64,000 nt of DNA from Rhizomys pruinosus (lineage: Eukaryota; Chordata; Mammalia; Rodentia; Spalacidae). Positions 1 to 10,632 of this stretch are shown here, piece after piece (the first letter of the stretch is position 1; each line of letters opens with the position of its first letter). The notes beneath the pieces are model-generated. The model was not told the DNA's origin. It saw only the letters and a list, made by a program, of their open reading frames with translations, and ran no database searches. The translations under genes were made by a program, and so were the position numbers. The stretch covers positions 3,985,740 to 4,049,739 of the forward strand of contig VZQC01010550.1 in the NCBI GenBank assembly GCA_009823505.1, in the 5' to 3' direction.

Positions 1-249
1 GAGCTGTGTACCTGGCCTGGCGCGTTATGGCGTCTCCCCTGCGACCCCGGTTCCCGCCCACAAGTCCAGCCGGGACCAGAGCAGAGGGAAACGCGACCCT
101 GCTCACCCGAGCGCGGTCCCTCTGGGCCGGGGACCCCGTAGACGGGTTCACAGCGAGACCCTCTCCCAGCTGCCCCCCGCCAGACCCCGCCTAGAGCTCA
201 GGAGCTGTGTACCTGGCCTGGCGCGTTATGGCGTCTCCCCTGCGACCCC
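1..249 (+). promoter_or_regulatory. CpG-rich block, possible promoter or leader exon, partly duplicated
   Basis: The first 200 bp hold about 18 CpG dinucleotides, while the following kilobases are nearly CpG-free, so this is the only CpG-island-like sequence outside SINEs. Bases 1-48 recur exactly at 202-249; beyond that the first copy continues GC-rich and the second passes abruptly into AT-rich DNA. Its place upstream of Ghr exon 2 fits a housekeeping-type alternative GHR leader, but I cannot match it to a known leader. The direct repeat may also mark a contig join. Confidence 0.4.
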
Positions 250-327
250 TTTTTTCAAACTCTTATTCTTACTTGTTTAACATGGACTTGGGCAGGAACC
301 ATCAATCTAAAGCTTTTCTGTTTGGAC

Positions 328-530
328 CAAGATTTCTCATTTTTGACACTATTGACAATAGGGGCCAGACAGTTCTTTGTTCTGGAGAATGCACAGACCA
401 TTGTAGGATGCTTAGCAACATCTCTGGTCTCTAATGACTAGATGATAACAACTCTTCTCTCTTCTACATCAAACAAAAATATTTCCAGACATTGCCAAAT
501 GTGTACCAGGGTTGTTTTCCTGAGCAGCAA
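328..530 (-). mobile_element. MER5A-like hAT DNA transposon remnant
   Basis: The order of blocks matches the MER5A consensus in reverse: TTTCTCA, GACACTATTGAC, GGGGCCAGA, TTCTTTGTTCTGG, CATTGTAGGATG, TTAGCAACATCTCTGG, ACTAGATG, then TTTCCAGACATTGCCAAATG. This is a non-autonomous element shared by placental mammals, heavily diverged. Confidence 0.8.
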
Positions 531-867
531 AGAGGCCAGATTGATATATTCCTCTCTACTGCTCAGAGATAAAAAAATGCTTTAAAGATGGAAAATTTTT
601 CAAAAACAAGATCTCTACAAGTCATACTGCCAAAACGTTGGAAGAGCCATAACCACCGTGTTTGTAAAATGGGCGTTTCTGCTAAATCTTCTGGCAGATC
701 ATCCCTGGGTCACACTGATTGTGCTCTGATGAGTCAGTCTGAAAGGTAGGTCATCACCTATCCCATATACATTTTATGTTGTTTGTTCAGACATGGCACT
801 ATTTGTCCATCTGTATTCACATAAAAAACTGAACAGGTGGGAATCAGGGATTCAGGAAGCAAGAAGG

Positions 868-978
868 GCTGGGCATGGAGGTACATTACTGTAATCCCAG
901 CATTCTGGAAACTGAGATAAGGAGGCTCATGAGTTTAGGGACAGCCTGGCCACATATGAGACTCAAACAGACCAAAAA
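868..978 (+). mobile_element. Old B1-type SINE
   Basis: It begins GGGCTGGGCATGGAGG, contains TGTAATCCCAGCA and CAGCCTGGCC, and ends near ACCAAAAA. It is much diverged. Confidence 0.7.
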
Positions 979-1039
979 TCAGTGAGTGACATCACTAGAC
1001 ATCTTCATGGCCATTTCTCTTGTTTAAGAGCAAGATGCT

Positions 1040-1115
1040 GAGGCTCAGAGAGTAGAGTTGGCAACACAAATAGCTCTGTTAAATCTCAGCGATTCAAACC
1101 ACACCCTGGAATTTT
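1040..1115 (-). mobile_element. MIR fragment
   Basis: GATGCTGAGGCTCAGAGAG followed by a degenerate CACAAATAGCT and GATTCAAACCA matches the MIR core read in reverse. Confidence 0.65.
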
Positions 1116-1463
1116 AGAAAATATAGCATAGAACATGTAGCTTTTATTGAGCAAAATGTTTAAAATTATATACTGTCATATATAATTTTATTTTCAAGAT
1201 CTTAGGAATGAGTAAGACAAAGACAAAATAAAAAATGTTCTTCCAATTGAAAAATTGAGAAGAACATCAATTTGCCCTCAGCTTAGGCATCCAGAAATAT
1301 ATATTCATTTGCTCTTTTTATACCTATGATTGTACAGTATTAGCTTGACTTACTACTTATAAATTTTGACTACTAAATAATGATTAAAACTTTAAAGAAA
1401 TAATGGTTTGTAATTGATCTGTCCTTGAGTTAGACAAATATTATCTTTTTAAAAAATGCCTTA
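1116..1463. other. Unique AT-rich intron
   Basis: No repeat or conserved element recognised. The last 12 bases are the upstream target-site duplication of the next SINE. Confidence 0.5.
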
Positions 1464-1684
1464 GGGGCTGGAGAGATAGCCTAGCGGTTAAGAGCACCGA
1501 CTGCTCTTGCAGAGGACCCAGGTTCGATCCCCAGCACCCACATGGTGGCTGAGAACCGTCTTTAACTCCAGTTCCAGGGGAATCTGAGACCTTCTTCTGA
1601 CCTCTGCAGCACTGCACGACATGGGTGCACCAACCTAAATGCAGACAGTACATTCATACACGTACAAAAATAAATAAAAATTTT
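1464..1684 (+). mobile_element. B2/B3-type SINE, single-block form, with target-site duplication
   Basis: It starts GGGGCTGGAGAGATAG and carries pol III A- and B-box-like parts (AGCGGTTAAGAGC, GGTTCGATCCCCAGC) and an A-rich tail. AAAAATGCCTTA flanks it at 1452-1463 and 1685-1696. It carries one AACTCCAGTTCCAGGGG block. Confidence 0.92.
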
Positions 1685-1884
1685 AAAAATGCCTTAAATT
1701 TATTAGCCTTGTTAATGTTTAAGATATATAATTTCGTGTGATTTATATTGAAGATCTATGCTGTAAGTAAACAGAAAATAGAAAATACAAAGGTTAACAA
1801 TATGTTCCTAGTGTTCGACTATTGCTTTTAAATAGGATTTTTAAAATATTTTTCAACTCTGTGTTTTACTAAATCTATCTTTTC

Positions 1885-2029
1885 TTAAAATTTGAACTTT
1901 TTTGAGAATCTCATTACATGAGTACTGCATTTACATAATTTCCACCCCCTGCCCCTTCATCCAACTTCTCTTCTCCCTCCCTTAGTACATGGCCTCTTCT
2001 ATAAATATTATCGTCACATGTATATCTCT

Positions 2030-2062
<33 letters not shown>

Positions 2063-2660
2063 CAAAGGCTTGAAATTATATTGGTTTAGGAAAATACCAG
2101 TAGTAGGTTCTAGTGCCTATGACCTCTCCAGCAACTGATAGTTGGCTGTTTTCAGAGATAAATTTCCTTCTATTAAGTGTACAGTAAGTCCAATTAGACG
2201 GCTATTTGTTACCCCAAAGATAATAGTGCCATTTGGTACCATCTTGCCAGGCCAGTCATTGCGATTCATTAGCTTTACTTTTTCTCCCTTGGCGGCTTAG
2301 TCAGCACCTTTTGACTGTATGAGTTGGCCCTCAGGAAGGAGGATTGTAGGTCAGTTACAGCTCAGTTTCTCCAAGTCCTATGTCCAAAGTGTGTGATATC
2401 TTCAGTAAAAGAAAGAATCTTTCCTTCAAGTTCTGGGAGTTAACCAAGGGCAATAGCAATGACCTGTATTGTTTTGGAAGTCTTTTAGACTCTAACCAAC
2501 ATTTAAGCTGGAGGTTTCTCATGCTTGGCAATGGGGATTTTGTTAGATGTTTTAAGGCTCTTGAGGGAGCATTATCACCCAATCTGACATATTTAAATTA
2601 TATTTCTATACATGTACAAATAGACGCATAAATATATAGGTTTTAAAAGTAAGCTTATAA
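1885..2660 (-). mobile_element. LINE-1 3' UTR remnant (rodent Lx type)
   Basis: It reads out from a T-rich edge through TTTGAGAATCTCATTACATG and a CCCC-rich stretch, then GCCAGGCCAGTCATTG and TCTCCAAGTCCTATG further in. This is the layout of old rodent L1 3' ends in reverse. It is interrupted by a (TA)n run. Borders are approximate. Confidence 0.65.
2032..2058. repeat. (TA)n microsatellite
   Basis: Uninterrupted alternating TA inside the L1 remnant. Confidence 0.95.
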
Positions 2661-2713
2661 AATACATTTCCTTTCAGCTTTTTCAAATATCCTTAGTATT
2701 ATTTAGCTTTTCT

Positions 2714-3119
2714 TCTGTTCTAGTTTGCCTTCCATTGCTATGACAAAACACTCTGACCAATACCAACTTGGGGAAGAAGGGTTTATTTGTCTTACATCTC
2801 CCAGGTCACACAGTTCATCACTTGAGGAGCCCAACGTAGGAACTCAGTGCAGGAACCTGGAAGCAGGAGCTGAAGCACAGGCCATGGAAGAACACTGCTT
2901 ACTGGCTGACTCCTCTGGCCCATGCTCAGCCTGCTTTCTTATACAATAAAGGACCATCTTCCCAGAAATAGTGACACCCACAGTGAGCTGGGCCCTCCCA
3001 TATCATTCAACAATCAAGACAATACCCCACAACATGGCCACAGACCAGTCCAATGGAGGCAATTCCACAGTTGAGGCTCCCTCAACCCAGGTGTGTCACT
3101 AAAGCTATCCAGCACACCC
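2714..3119 (+). repeat. Rodent interspersed repeat, copy A of the GCTATGACAAAACAC family
   Basis: It begins near TTCCATTGCTATGACAAAAC and contains CAGGAACCTGGA, CAGGAGCTGAAGCACAGG, GAGCTGGGCCCTCCC and AGCTATCCAGCACACCCT. It aligns end to end with the copy at 27680. The family is common in rodent genomes (I would compare it with URR1); I do not assert the name. Confidence 0.75.
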
Positions 3120-3539
3120 TCCTAGTGTTATTTAATCTCCTTCCCCTCTCTGGCTCTGCATGAACCCCCCTGGCCCTTCTCACCAGTTACAATAACCCCC
3201 GTTTCCCTCCTTCCCCATAGCCCCTGTAGCCTACCACCCCCCTCTCTAGAGCTCCTTTTCTCCTCTCCTCATCATGGTCCCTTTCTACTTTCCTGGTTTC
3301 TCCACTCCCTACACTTTTGCTCGTATCTGAAGATTTGGAACCAGGATATACTAATAAGAGACTATGTGGCATTTGTCTCTTGGATGACACAAATATTCTC
3401 TCTCTGCTTTCATTTAATATTGTCATCTCCATCCAGTTCTGATTATGAACTCAGATGATGGAACTGAATTCATCCACTAGAACAGGGTGACCATAGTTGG
3501 AGATTGGGATGAATTAATTTAGAATAAAAAAGAGCTCAG
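3120..3539. other. Pyrimidine-rich unique intron
   Basis: The first half is C/T-rich on the plus strand. No repeat family or gene recognised. Confidence 0.4.
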
Positions 3540-4000
3540 GAGTTCTGAGAAGCAGGTAGGGGCCCAGATGGGGGATGGGCAGCTGAAAACAGTGGGCTCC
3601 TCAAAGATCCTGTTGATTGGAAAACCAAATGGGACACAGCTACCAGGCCCTGAATTTCCCTTTTGTTCTATGGGAAAACCATCCTGGACAGTCTTCCTTA
3701 AATCGTTATCTGTATTCCTCCAACTTTGCTCAAGACCTAAGTGCACCTATGTGCTATCTGTCTTACCTGATTTAACTGAGGTTTATGTGTGCTTTCAATG
3801 GTTAACTGCCTTCCCTCAAAGTTGTTTGCCACCCAAAGTTTATCTATGAAGCTTCTCTCCCATCCTCTCTGTATAACGACACCTGGTTAATTTTAGTTTC
3901 TTTGAGTCCTGGCCCTTTTGTGTGCTTTCTGAGACCCCTGCTTTTCACTATATAAACTTGTAAGAAAGGAAGAACAAACAAGGTTTGCAAAAGACAAGTT
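3540..4000 (+). mobile_element. Possible LTR remnant
   Basis: The composition differs from its flanks, and a TATATAAA-like box lies near the right end (CACTATATAAACTTG at about 3947) before an A-rich exit. This resembles the U3 end of an old LTR, but I cannot place a family. Confidence 0.3.
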
Positions 4001-4138
4001 GGACTGGGTATGGTGGTGCACAACTTTAATCCTAGCAGAGGCAGGCAGATCTCTGTGAGTTCAAGGTCAGCCTGGTCTACATAGTGAGCTCCAGGCTAGC
4101 TGGGATTAAAGAGAGACCCTGTCTCAAAAAGACAAAAA
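4001..4138 (+). mobile_element. B1 SINE
   Basis: It starts GGACTGGGTATGGTGG and contains AGGCAGGCAGATCTCTGTGA and GAGACCCTGTCTCAAAAAG. AGACAAGT flanks it on both sides. Confidence 0.9.
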
Positions 4139-4275
4139 AAAACCCCAAAACAGACAAGTCTCCCTGAAGTGCATCTGTAGGCACTCTCTGTGCAGCTTCT
4201 GGCAAAGGCTCTTGGGGAGCTAGGGGTGGATCAGCCTCGGTGGGGGTCCCTGCAGACCATCTTTGAATATAAACA

Positions 4276-4432
4276 AGGCGGCTGAGAACCGTCTGTAACT
4301 CCAATTCCAGGAGAACTCCAGTTCCAGGGGAATCCAACACCCTCTTCTGACCTCCGCCACATTGCACAACACAGGTGCACAAACCTACATGCAGAAAGTA
4401 CATTCATACACAAAAATAAATAAATAAAATAA
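4276..4432 (+). mobile_element. 5'-truncated B2/B3-type SINE, duplicated-block form
   Basis: The tRNA-like head is missing. The body starts GGCTGAGAACCGTCTG and shows two 17-bp blocks in tandem (AACTCCAATTCCAGGAG then AACTCCAGTTCCAGGGG), then the usual tail to AATAAATAAAATA. Confidence 0.85.
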
Positions 4433-4511
4433 TTTTAAAAAGATTTATATTTGAATACAAACTTATTTTATTCATTGAAGAAGATCACTAAGTGCATATC
4501 TAAAATTTGTG

Positions 4512-4549
<38 letters not shown>
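4512..4549. repeat. (GT)n microsatellite
   Basis: About 18 GT units, with one GCGT interruption at the left. Confidence 0.95.
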
Positions 4550-5154
4550 TTTTCCTTTATGTAGTTCTTGATCTAAATAAGTAAGAATAAGGCAGAAAAT
4601 GATCAAGTTCAGAAAGTATTCAACTGGGAAATGAGAACATCATTGAAAGAAACGTGGAACATGTTCTACTGGTATGTACAAGTTTTGATTATAGGTGTAC
4701 ATTGCAGTCTCCGGCCTGCTGTGTGCCTTAGGCTGTCGAACTTTTACTTGTGATTACCAGGGTTGGGCAGGCATGGCGCTTATTTTCTCCTGTCAGATTC
4801 CACATCTCTCTCTGTGCTCATCTTCTGAGCAACATGAGGAGAGCTTCCTACTGTGCTATAGTTTAAAGGTTATTGAAAGACTTCAGGAAATGCCTTTGAC
4901 GTTGTTTTGGACTGAGAGAATGGTCTCATTCAGAAATGTGTCTAGTGCCAAAATATTGAATGTGCTATTAAAATAAGCACATAGCTTGCTTAAAAACAAA
5001 ACAGAATCAAGCTTGTTTAGGTGTGGAACAGCAACCTATTCTAGTCTGAAAAGGTGAGAACTAGTTGACAGAAATGTGGTATCTTAATCTAAGACATAAT
5101 AGACTGCACTGTCACATTTTAGCAATGATGTAGAATGAAGAATCCTTTTGAACA
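4550..5154. other. Unique intron
   Basis: No repeat or exon-like feature recognised. The 93-codon ORF at 4695-4976 is not bounded by convincing splice sites. Confidence 0.4.
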
Positions 5155-5665
5155 TTGTCCATGTATTGAACAAATATTTACTGAATACCTGTTATAAACC
5201 AGCCCATGTTTTAGGTGATACAGATTCCACAATGAATAAGTCAAAGTTTTTTTCTTACATTTTATGATGGGAGATGAACAATAAACAAGCATAATGTAGA
5301 GATAAATGTCATGGGGAAACCCCAAACATGGCAAGGAAATAATGTATCAGGGAGTGGGTGGGGCCATATCAGATGAAGGAGTTAGTGTGATGTACAGGAC
5401 ACTTGGGGAATGCCTCTCTAATAAGGAGGTGTTTTCTCAGAGAACTGAAGGAAATTTTTTAAAAGCCTTATGGATATCTAAGGAAAGGTATCAGAAAGTA
5501 CTCTAAGGGTTCCAACAGGAAACTGGCTAGGATACCGGACAGGAGGCCTGCTTGCATCTAGAATGAAAGGGGTAGCATAAAAGACAAGGAGGGGCCCTGG
5601 GAAAATGTGGAGGATGCTCTAAATGGATACACTAAGCTAGTGATTGTAAGGGCTGATTGGACGAA
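5155..5665 (-). mobile_element. LINE-2 3' end, long remnant
   Basis: In reverse it follows the L2 3' consensus over about 500 bp: AATATTTACTGAATACCTG, then ATACAGATTCCACAATGAA, ACAATAAACAAGCA, GGAATGCCTCTCTAATAAGGAGG, AGAGAACTGAAGGAA, ending near GATTGTAAGGG. It is shared by all mammals and well preserved for its age. Confidence 0.8.
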
Positions 5666-6654
5666 CCTTAAAATTAGACTGTGTGTCTGAAAATCTCTTC
5701 CCTGGTTTTTAAGCATGAGACTCATAGCCTCAGCAATTATCACTGGCTTTTAGCTGAGTTATGGTGAATATGGCACTGTCTTTGGAGCTGCCCTTCAAAG
5801 CTATAACACTCAGAAAGTATAAATTGCCTAGGCTAAATGATGCTACTAATTTGGTCAAGAAGAGACACTACAACATTATAGCTAAGGATGGGTTCTGATC
5901 TCATTCACCAGATTGCATGCTCAACTTTTCATGTGACATGAGCTTACAGGGCCAAACAGGAGGAAATAAACAAGGCAGTTAAGGAGGAAAGACAAAGAGG
6001 TGTGTGCAATATTCCATGGTCCCCATCTCCCTGTTGCTTTCATATCCCAATATGACTCTACAACACTAGTCTTCAGGATGAACAATATGCTCTTCTGCAG
6101 GCTGTGGAAGTTTCCCGGCTGGAGCAATGATGCTGACAACCTCAATTATAGCACCTTAGCCTTTTTGGAAATTTTCACCTTTCCTTTCTTTAAACGTGAG
6201 AAGAGTAGTGTGAGCTAACTCTGCCCTTCTCGGCAAAGAAGGATTCCAGATTTCTGAATAATTAACTTTGAAACAGAGTACCAGTTGTACCAGTTAGAAG
6301 CCGTTTCCTTGTTTCAAGGACAGATTTTACCCACCAGCTTCTGGGCTTTCCTGCCTTGGGGATGCTAAGCATGCGTGTTGGGAGAATGGGGGAACTGCCA
6401 TAGAAGCAGAGAGAGTATGCCCAAAGTCTGCTCCTTAGAGCTATGGAGAATTCTGATCAAGCCCAATCCTGGAATGCTTTAATCAAGAGTGATTAAAGAA
6501 GCAAGGCAGCACATGCAGGAAAGAGAAGTATTCTTACAAGTCATCGTTAGAGAAATTTCATGCACCTTTTGCTTGCTTCTGTGGTTATGGATTTTTGCTG
6601 TTGTAAATTTTAACTTAAAAAGAAATACTGTACATTAAAAATTAGGGTTTTTCC
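5666..6654. other. Unique intron
   Basis: No repeat or coding feature recognised in this ~1 kb. Confidence 0.4.
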
Positions 6655-6850
6655 TTTAATTGATTCTTTGAGAATTCCATACAACGTGTTTTGATCGTAT
6701 TCAGACACTCCTACCCCATCTCCACCCTCTCTGACTTCATGTCTTCTATTATTCTTTTTCTTTATTTCTAACTTGGCAAATAGTTTTGATCACCTGCACT
6801 ATTCCATGCTCTGTATTACTCCTGTTTCTTAAAATAGGTAACATTGTACT
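6655..6850 (-). mobile_element. LINE-1 3' end remnant
   Basis: TTCTTTGAGAATTCCATACA, then TTTTGATCGTATTCA and a CCCC-rich tract, is the same 3' end type as at 1885 and 19975. Confidence 0.55.
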
Positions 6851-6892
6851 TACACTTCTAGAATTAATAGTTTTGCTTAAAAGAGGAAAAAG

Positions 6893-7108
6893 AGAGGATG
6901 GAGAGAGGTTTCAGCAGTGAAGAGCAATGGCAGCCCTTTGGAAGGACCTGTCTCTGATTCCCAGCACCCACATGGCCGCTAACAACCATCTATAACTCCT
7001 GTTCCATGGTATCTGACACCCTCTTCTGACCTCCACAGGCATTGCATGACACAGATGCATCTATCTACATGCAAACTCTATGCTCATACACATAGAATAA
7101 AGTAATAA
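6893..7108 (+). mobile_element. B2/B3-type SINE, diverged
   Basis: It contains CCCAGCACCCACATGG, AACTCCTGTTCCATGG, CTCTTCTGACCTCCACAGGC and an A-rich exit. The body is older than the GC-rich copies. Confidence 0.8.
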
Positions 7109-7212
7109 ACAAAGGTGATTCTGTGACCTGAGGTTTGCCTCATGCTATAATTGCCTGCTTATGTACTGCATGGAAATAAAAAATAAAAAGTGTTGCCCAT
7201 ATAAAATTTTTC
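7108..7212 (+). repeat. Dispersed duplication, copy 1
   Basis: It shares about 105 bp with 7953-8059 in the same orientation, including ACAAAGGTGATTCTGTGACC and ATAAAAAGTGTTG, at 847-bp offset. It abuts the 3' end of a SINE, which suggests the SINE inserted at or near the duplicated segment. Confidence 0.85.
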
Positions 7213-7604
7213 TGAAAACATTTAGAAAATTTTCTAAAATATTTCTAAAAAAAGACTTCTAGCAAAAAAAATAATAAATCTCCAATAAAGACCAGATATG
7301 AAACCAAAGAGGAGACATTGTTTAGAATCACAGAGATCTGGACTTGATCTAGCTTTCTGATAGTAGATCAGAAAGCTAAGATCACTTATCCTATTTAGTT
7401 GGGTAGCAGAAATGGGTCTCACGTTTGATCAGCAATTGTTTTAGCTTTGAATCAATCACCTATAAAGTGAAGGGGAAAGTGTTCTATTATTTATTTTCCC
7501 TCCAAAACTACATGGTGGTTTCAAACGAATAGATGTTGAATAAAAGCTTTAGTATATGCTTCTTTTTTGTAATACCAATGAAAGTAATGAAAATGAAACA
7601 TTGG

Positions 7605-7735
7605 CATTTGTTGAGAACTTGTGATGGAGCTGAGACCTACAATGGGCTCTTTATATGCTTGTATTAGTCCCTTTCAGTAGCACACTCAGTGAGATGGATA
7701 ACCTTGTTTTATTCTGTAGATTAAAAATGCATACT
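7605..7735 (-). mobile_element. MIR-type remnant
   Basis: It has the order of MIR 3' sequence in reverse: GGGCTCTTTATATGC, TATTAGTCCC, GAGATGGATAACCTTGTTTTA. It is weakly conserved. Confidence 0.5.
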
Positions 7736-7952
7736 TTATCTATGACTCTAATATCTTTCACAGCAGAATGCAATCTGTAATTAATAGGTACATTTAATAT
7801 GCAATTTTTTTCTTTCCCCAAATCCATTTCTAAATAAGGTGATCTATTTTATAATTGATTATATCTTTGAAGGAAAAAGACTATTTCCCCTAAACTTTAG
7901 ATGGTAAAATTGAGGCTTATAGGGGTTAATTTATGGGTTTAACACTAAGGGA
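7736..7952. other. Unique intron between the duplicated copies
   Basis: AT-rich; no recognised feature. Confidence 0.4.
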
Positions 7953-8059
7953 CAAACAAAGGTGATTCTGTGACCTGGAGTTTGCCTCATTATATAAGTG
8001 CCTGCTTATATACTGCTTAGAAGCAAAAGATAAAAAGTGTTGTCCACATATAATTTTTT
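7953..8059 (+). repeat. Dispersed duplication, copy 2
   Basis: Partner of 7108-7212. Scattered substitutions between the copies indicate an old event, not a recent assembly error. Confidence 0.85.
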
Positions 8060-8947
8060 GTTCTTTTCACTTTCCATAGTACAATATTTTTGGTCTACCA
8101 CTAGAGTGAATTGTGGATTTCCTATTTATTATGTTTTAATAGGAATATATATTTTAGTCACTGTTGTACTCTGTAGACTGTGTATCTTTACACGAATAAG
8201 TTTTATATAATAAATATATATACATACATATAATTAGCCTCAATCCAATGTTGCTAACTGTTTGATGTTGACAGGTGACATTGCCAATCTTATCTTTAAG
8301 ATAATAGCCTACAGAATCCATAGATCTCTTTAGAATGTGACTTAACCTAAATACATCTGGCTGATAGCAATTTTTTCCCTAGACTTTCAGGATCTTAAAA
8401 GTCTGGGTCCTTAAAAGGAAACAGGTATAATTATTAACAGTTGATTATTAAGCAAATTCAATGAAAATTAACTGCAGTATTCTTTGACCTCAATCTTTGT
8501 AGCCAAACTGCTAATCTTGGGTAAATACAAGATTATGTTACTAATCTAATGACATTTAGCACAAATTAGCTATTAAATAGACCAGTTGTTACTGTGGGAA
8601 AGTTCTGAAGTACATTAAAAATTACTTCATTCCTTATGTGTGCTTCCTTCTCTGAGGATCTTAAGGCTTTTTATCAGGTCAAGGTCAAAATATAATTTTT
8701 AAGGAAACCAATGACTCTCAGATTAATTGTCCATGGTATCAAGTCAGCTCTGGCATCGAGGTGATTCCAGTTTCGGGTTCACATTTAATAGAAAAGAAGA
8801 GATTGCTTTTCTTTGGAAACATCTTTGATTCAGGAAGTGAAACTTTTATTGTAAGAAGCTATTTGCATTCTGGCTACAGCAATCAGTTGCCTTTTAATCC
8901 TTTTTGAAGATTTAAAGTAAAAGGGCCTTGCTTTGATGGTGGTAGAC
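8060..8947. other. Unique intron
   Basis: AT-rich, with a short ATATATA run at 8211-8222. No repeat family or exon recognised. Confidence 0.4.
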
Positions 8948-9037
8948 TTCTTCCTTCTTCTTCTCTTCCCCCTCTTCCTCTCCTCCTCCTCCTCTTTCTC
9001 CTCCTCCTCCTCCTCCCGCTCCTTCTTCTTCTTCTTT
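8948..9037 (+). repeat. Polypyrimidine (CTT/CCT)n tract
   Basis: About 90 bp, nearly all C/T, of TTC and CCT units. It forms the tail side of the minus-strand B1 that follows. Confidence 0.9.
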
Positions 9038-9172
9038 TGAAGGCAGGGTCTTCCTGTAGTCCCAGCTGGCCTAAAACCCTCTAGGTAGACCAGCTGACCT
9101 CTATCTCACAGAGCCCCCTGCCTCTGCCTCCTGAGTGCTGAGATTAAAGGCATACACCATCACATCTGGTTT
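9038..9172 (-). mobile_element. B1 SINE
   Basis: In reverse: GGCAGGGTCTTCCTGTAG, CAGCTGGCC, CTGCCTCTGCCTCCTGAGTG, ATTAAAGGCATACACCA. Its A-rich tail has become the adjacent polypyrimidine tract. Confidence 0.88.
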
Positions 9173-10441
9173 TTGACCCTGCTTTTAACAAGACAGAGAT
9201 ATTACAGTATTCGCCCAAACTAATGAAGGAAGGCACGAGTGTGTTGCTTATTCTTGCTACTTGTCTTTCTTCCTCTGGTGTTCCTCTGGTTGAACAGCTT
9301 CAGGACAGAGGTGCAGTTGTAAAATTACATATGGTGGTATCAGAAATGGTCTATTAGTTAAGATCCTGTCAAGAAACAAAATTTAATTCAAAAGGGTCCA
9401 AAGACTTTAATGAAAGGAGATGTTCAGAAGAAGAGTGGGTACAACTGAAGTCACCAGCAAGGAATATTTAAGCACGCAGGGCCCCTGCAGTGACGGGATG
9501 CTATTATCACCCATGGGCCTAGAGCCACTATGGGAGGAGAGGGTGTGACTTTAGTCCTTAGCGAGTATAAACCATGGAGGAGGCCTCACATGAGAAGCTA
9601 CTCTTCCGGAATATAAAAGTATGGGAAAGATATCCTTGACTCCTTCAATCTTCTAATTGTCATTGTTCAAGACAAATAGGAAGTCAGCCAGCAAATGAGT
9701 TTAAAGATTCTGTTCCCAGCTGTCAGCTTCTTGAATATAGAGCTGGGGAAAACAATACCTAGAATGGACATTTGGGAGGGAAAGGGCCAACCAGAAAATA
9801 ACTAGCCCAGATGGGAATGCTATTTTGGAACTCATAGGTTGCCACCCCACCGAAAAAAAAAAAAAAAAAGGTATATTTAAGGAATTCTGAGACCTGACCT
9901 CCTTCGATCTTGGATTAGTGTTCATTTTCTGATACTTTCTTCCAAGTACCCTTGTAAGTATTTGACAGCCTAGAGAATTGCTGCTCAACTCAGCCTGCCC
10001 CAGCCTCAGGTCTCTGGTCTATATGTAGCTATGGGGATGACAGTCCTAGAGCTGTCTTGTGGAAAAATATCCAAGGGGAAAAAATGGTAAGTTGAGAAAT
10101 GTCACTAAGGCTCTCTCCAGAAAGTGCACTAGCAAACAGTGGAGGTCATTGTTTAGTAGGATGCCCATGACAGACAGCTGCTTGAAAGCACTTTGCAATG
10201 TTTTTGCAACTATATGGTAATGTTCTGACCCCCACCCTTGACACATTCTGGAAGCTTCATTTGCAAGCATGATTGATAAACTGATTTTTTATGAATAAAT
10301 AGTAAGCTCCTTAAGAGGATAGCTTGCCCTATGAGTGGGTTATTTATACATTCTCCTCAAAGACAATTTGCTTGATGTTACATTGAAGTGCTAACTTAGA
10401 AGAGAAAAAGAATATTTTATGAGAAAATGGGGAGGGGGTGT
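9173..10441. other. Unique intron
   Basis: There is a 17-base A run at about 9853. No repeat family, exon or pseudogene recognised. Confidence 0.4.
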
Positions 10442-10632
10442 TCTGGAGAGATGCCTCAGTGGTTAAGAACCCCTGATGCTCTGACAGAGGACCAGAGTTC
10501 AGAACCCAGCACCACATCTAGCAGCACACTAGTTACCACCTGTAACTCCCTCTTCTGGCCTCTGTAGATATTTACACATGCGCACATACACATATATGGG
10601 CAGATATACAGACAAAATCTTTTTTTAAGAAT
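10442..10632 (+). mobile_element. B2/B3-type SINE, diverged
   Basis: TCTGGAGAGATGCCTCAGTG, GTTCAGAACCCAGCACCAC, CTCTTCTGGCCTCTG and an A-rich tail. Confidence 0.8.

Noticed and set aside
1441..1653. Recurring ORFs reading MYCLHVGLCT...VVQC...GQKRVSDSPGTG on both strands (also 4077, 15846, 16615, 20230, 30277, 33062, 35209, 55894, 59221, 63670)
   Set aside because: Each lies antisense in a B2/B3-type SINE. It is one repeat translated many times, not a protein family.
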